Source: DASSNU01 sp035701265 (GTDB taxonomy: Bacteria > Gemmatimonadota > Gemmatimonadetes > Gemmatimonadales > Gemmatimonadaceae). From it: DNA of 64,000 nucleotides. Position 1 is the first letter of the stretch; the number at the start of each line of letters is the position of its first letter. The notes under the pieces were generated by a model that did not search any database, was not told the origin of the DNA, and was given only the letters and a program-made list of their open reading frames with translations. The translations under genes and the position numbers were made by a program. The DNA lies in assembly GCA_035701265.1 (NCBI GenBank), contig DASSNU010000009.1:1-64000 (forward strand), read 5' to 3'. Positions 62,167-64,000 of the stretch are shown here, one piece after another.

Positions 62167-62541
62167 CTAGATGTTCTTCAGCACCCACAGCGCGCCGGCG
62201 GCGCTCACTGCCGCGGAACCGACCGCGGCCGCGATGACCAGCAGCGTGGTCGACACCGGCTCCGATCCACCGGCCACCGCCTCGAGCTCCTGCTCGGACA
62301 GCTCCAGGCCGGACTCGATGAACGGCGGCAGCACGACCGTCGGGCCACCCTTGTTCTCGATGAACACCACACGGTGATCCTGCGGAATGGACTTCCCGCT
62401 GAACGCTTCCAGCGCCTGGTGGGGAGAGGTCAGCAGGAGCTGACGGAACTCCGGATCGGTGCTGGACCGCTGCAGCAGGAGATCGAGCTTCTGCGCACCA
62501 GCCTGAGCTTCGGCAAGGTCGGCGCGGGCAATCGCGGGCAT
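62167..62541 (-). CDS. NHLP-type RiPP precursor, Cys-free core with Trp
   Basis: 124 residues from ATG 62541 with GAGGTG upstream. Leader features: LLLQRSSTDPEFRQLLLTSP, HQALEAFSGK, HRVVFIENKGGPTVVLPPF and the end ELSEQELEAVAGG. The core of 32 residues (SEPVSTTLLVIAAAVGSAAV, then SAAGALWVLKNI) has four Ser and two Thr, one Trp, one Lys and no Cys. The Gly/Ala-spaced hydrophobic stretch would form a membrane-inserting helix. It differs from its neighbours in lacking the AYELGK end. Confidence 0.9.
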   Translation of the reverse strand: MPAIARADLAEAQAGAQKLDLLLQRSSTDPEFRQLLLTSPHQALEAFSGKSIPQDHRVVFIENKGGPTVVLPPFIESGLELSEQELEAVAGGSEPVSTTLLVIAAAVGSAAVSAAGALWVLKNI

Positions 62542-62639
62542 GGCACACCTCGATGGTGAAGGGATGAAGACGTCGTGATGGCAGATCGAATTCTGTGACG
62601 ACACCGCGCATCAGTGTTGCGCGCGGCAGCAGCGCAGCC

Positions 62640-63026
62640 TCAGGCGCGCTCCTTCCCGAGCTCGTACGCTTCCGTGATCGTGCTGACGATTTCCACCGTG
62701 CTCTTCGCGATCTCGATCGTCGCCAGCACGACGGTCGATCCACCGGCGACCGTCTCCAGCTCCTGCTCCGACAGCTCGCTGGCCGCATTCACCGGATCGG
62801 GAAGCACGATCGTCACGTCCGCTTCGTTCTCGACGAACACCAGGTTGAAGCTCTCGGGGATCGAGTCGACCGGGCGGTTCAGATGCGACGCGAACGCCTT
62901 CCGCGGGTTGTCCTTCAGCTGCTGACGGAATGCGGCGTCCGTGGCGGAACGGCCCAGAACGGCCTGCAGGATCTGCTGTGCCTCTGCAGATGCGGCCTGC
63001 GGATTCGAATTGAGCGCGCGATCCAT
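62640..63026 (-). CDS. NHLP-type RiPP precursor, Cys-free amphipathic core
   Basis: 128 residues. Leader: QQILQAVLGRSATDAAFRQQ, LKDNPRKAFASHLN, NLVFVENEADVTIVLPDPVN, ending in ELSEQELETVAGG. Core of 32 residues (STVVLATIEIAKSTVEIVST, then ITEAYELGKERA) is rich in Thr/Ser (about eight) and Ile/Val, with Lys/Glu spaced as in an amphipathic helix, and has no Cys. ATG 63026 has GGAGG 6 bases upstream. A sigma-54 site lies at 63123-63138. First gene of the minus-strand biosynthetic operon. Confidence 0.9.
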   Translation of the reverse strand: MDRALNSNPQAASAEAQQILQAVLGRSATDAAFRQQLKDNPRKAFASHLNRPVDSIPESFNLVFVENEADVTIVLPDPVNAASELSEQELETVAGGSTVVLATIEIAKSTVEIVSTITEAYELGKERA

Positions 63027-63122
63027 GATGACCTCCGTGTGTGGTGCGGAGTCGATCACCGATGCGGACTCCGCGGTGTGCGTCCGTGTACGTGCTGCCG
63101 GACATGAACGGCGGCGCACATT

Positions 63123-63138
63123 GGCAACCGACATACCA
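63123..63138 (-). promoter_or_regulatory. Sigma-54 promoter candidate for the precursor-LanM operon
   Basis: On the minus strand TGGTATG-TCGG-TTGCC: GG and GC are 12 apart, TGG and TTGC intact, 9 of 12 informative positions match. Predicted start near 63112, about 86 bases before the precursor ATG. It is the best of the three sites. Confidence 0.65.
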
Positions 63139-63452
63139 CACGGCGTCCGTGTCTCAACACGCTGTCGCGACACCACTTGCGTTCCGACGGCGACATCTCG
63201 CCGCGCGCGCGGTGGACGCCATGCTCTATCGCGTAGACGCTCACTGCCAGAGTGTCCCATGGTGCGACGTGGCGCCGCGCTGACGCTCGCGCGCGCTCCG
63301 GCGTGGAGCACGCCGTCCATGGTGGCACGCGGCGCGTTCGTGCTGTATGCTGTGGAAGGACACCGGCACCGAGGCCGTGTGCACGCGCCGCGCTCCGCAC
63401 TACGCGTGGAGCGCGCGTGCACGCAGTGGAGCACCCGAGCACAGGAGAGCTC

Positions 63453-63623
63453 ATGCCAGAGGACCACGCTCAACCGCAGGGACGGCGGCGACTCGCCACG
63501 ATCATCATCGCCGTGGTCGTACTCGCCATCGCCATCCCCGCCATCATCTACAGCGTGCGGTCGGCGTATCACGCCGGCCAGCAGGGCACCGCGAGCGCGG
63601 ACACCGCCAGCGTCCAACCCTGA
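63453..63623 (+). CDS. Small single-helix membrane protein
   Basis: 56 residues; ATG 63453 behind AGGAG. A short polar start (MPEDHAQPQGRRR), one hydrophobic helix (LATIIIAVVVLAIAIPAIIY), and a Gly/Ala/Thr-rich tail. It points toward the second LanM gene on the other strand. The 426 bp before it hold the promoter of the minus-strand precursor operon and little else recognisable. An immunity or accessory role in the cluster is possible, with no direct evidence. Confidence 0.6.
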   Translation: MPEDHAQPQGRRRLATIIIAVVVLAIAIPAIIYSVRSAYHAGQQGTASADTASVQP

Positions 63624-63742
63624 CGGTCGTCGTACGGCGGGACGTCATCGCGGTACGCGATGTCGAACAGCCGGCGCGCGCTACGTGCAAGGCGCGCGGC
63701 CGTCCGCGCGAACACGGTGCGGTGCAGCGCTGCGGCCGGCCC

Positions 63743-64000
63743 TCACGCCCACAGCAGCACGGCCGGCAGTCTCTCGTGGTGATGGAGCCGGAGCAGCGTG
63801 TAGCCGATTCCGCTCGTTCCGAAGAAGAGCGACGGGGCGAACCCTTCGTCCGTGCTGCCGGCGCCGTACGTCGCGCGCCGTCGCGCGCGCACCACGACGC
63901 GCGCGGCGAGCTGCCCGGCTCGCGCGCGGAGTGCGCCGCTCTCGAGCTGGATGCCGGCTTCCTGGAGCATCGTGATGCGGCTGCTGTTGCCACAGCAGAG
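63743..64000 (-). CDS. Second LanM-type synthetase, C-terminal end (partial)
   Basis: The minus-strand frame from the right edge to the stop at 63743-63745 gives 85 residues: LCCGNSSRITMLQEAGIQLE ... LFFGTSGIGYTLLRLHHHER and LPAVLLWA. This matches the end of LanC-like domains and aligns with the end of the complete LanM (LCCGTAARIDLF; LFHGVAGVGYTLLR; LLWR). CCG is again present. The dehydratase and WCxG motif lie beyond 64000, so its activity cannot be judged. Two synthetases in one cluster suggest they serve different precursors. Confidence 0.88.
   Translation of the reverse strand, partial: LCCGNSSRITMLQEAGIQLESGALRARAGQLAARVVVRARRRATYGAGSTDEGFAPSLFFGTSGIGYTLLRLHHHERLPAVLLWA

Noticed and set aside
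58095..63026. Ordinary lanthipeptide (lantibiotic) cluster
   Set aside because: No Cys in any of the visible cores and an incomplete zinc site in the complete LanM.
63323..63337. Perfect sigma-54 -24 box TGGCACG before the small membrane protein gene
   Set aside because: The -12 box at the required distance reads GCGT instead of TTGC, so the promoter is not supported.

Overview
The window looks like a chromosomal segment of a GC-rich soil-type bacterium, most likely a member of the Gemmatimonadota. This is an inference. It rests on two large ADOP-type (MacB/FtsX-like) orphan permeases, one with a PadR repressor, on many secreted peptidases and beta-propeller proteins, on very GC-biased codon use, and on frequent ATGA/GTGA stop-start overlaps. 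No rRNA, tRNA or CRISPR array was seen.

Layout. 0-1.7 kb is a mobile scar: the C-terminus of an IS3-type transposase, the C-terminal remnant of an SDH/Clp-fold serine proteinase, and two unknown genes. 1.9-19.5 kb is ordinary chromosome: an HExxH membrane protein, aldo/keto reductase, M28 peptidase, SDR, a nucleotidyltransferase pair, a three-gene minus-strand operon of beta-propeller proteins, an ADOP permease, an MFS exporter and a cytochrome c-TPR protein. 19.6-25.3 kb is a lower-GC block. It carries a tightly overlapped minus-strand operon for an AraC-like regulator, a polytopic membrane protein, two thioredoxin-like or candidate thioredoxin-like membrane proteins, a propeller lipoprotein and two secreted microproteins with 9-10 cysteines each. 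25.5-42.5 kb is chromosome again: PadR-ADOP, cupin, SDR plus glycosidase, M1 peptidase, DinB, macro domain, DUF922, Uma2, LemA-DUF2207 and a VapBC-like toxin-antitoxin pair.

42.7-64 kb is a RiPP gene cluster of the NHLP/NHLM type (nitrile-hydratase-like leader peptides with their dedicated exporter). It runs past the right edge. It contains four NHLP precursors and one short double-glycine precursor, an outer-membrane TolC, an HlyD adaptor, a C39-peptidase ABC exporter, a second NHLM ABC protein, a substrate-binding lipoprotein, a putative zinc peptidase, a sigma-54 activator, a LanM synthetase with an adjacent MDR reductase, and the end of a second LanM.

The most unusual point is a mismatch. 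None of the five predicted cores contains cysteine, and the complete LanM has Ser in place of the first zinc-ligand Cys of its cyclase domain. The neighbouring double-bond reductase suggests a product made by dehydration, perhaps followed by reduction, rather than by lanthionine rings. Three sites matching the sigma-54 -24/-12 pattern precede the cluster transcription units, in keeping with the sigma-54 activator inside the cluster. The working model is: activator switches on precursors and exporter; LanM dehydrates Ser/Thr; MDR may reduce; C39 removes the leader at GG during TolC-dependent export.
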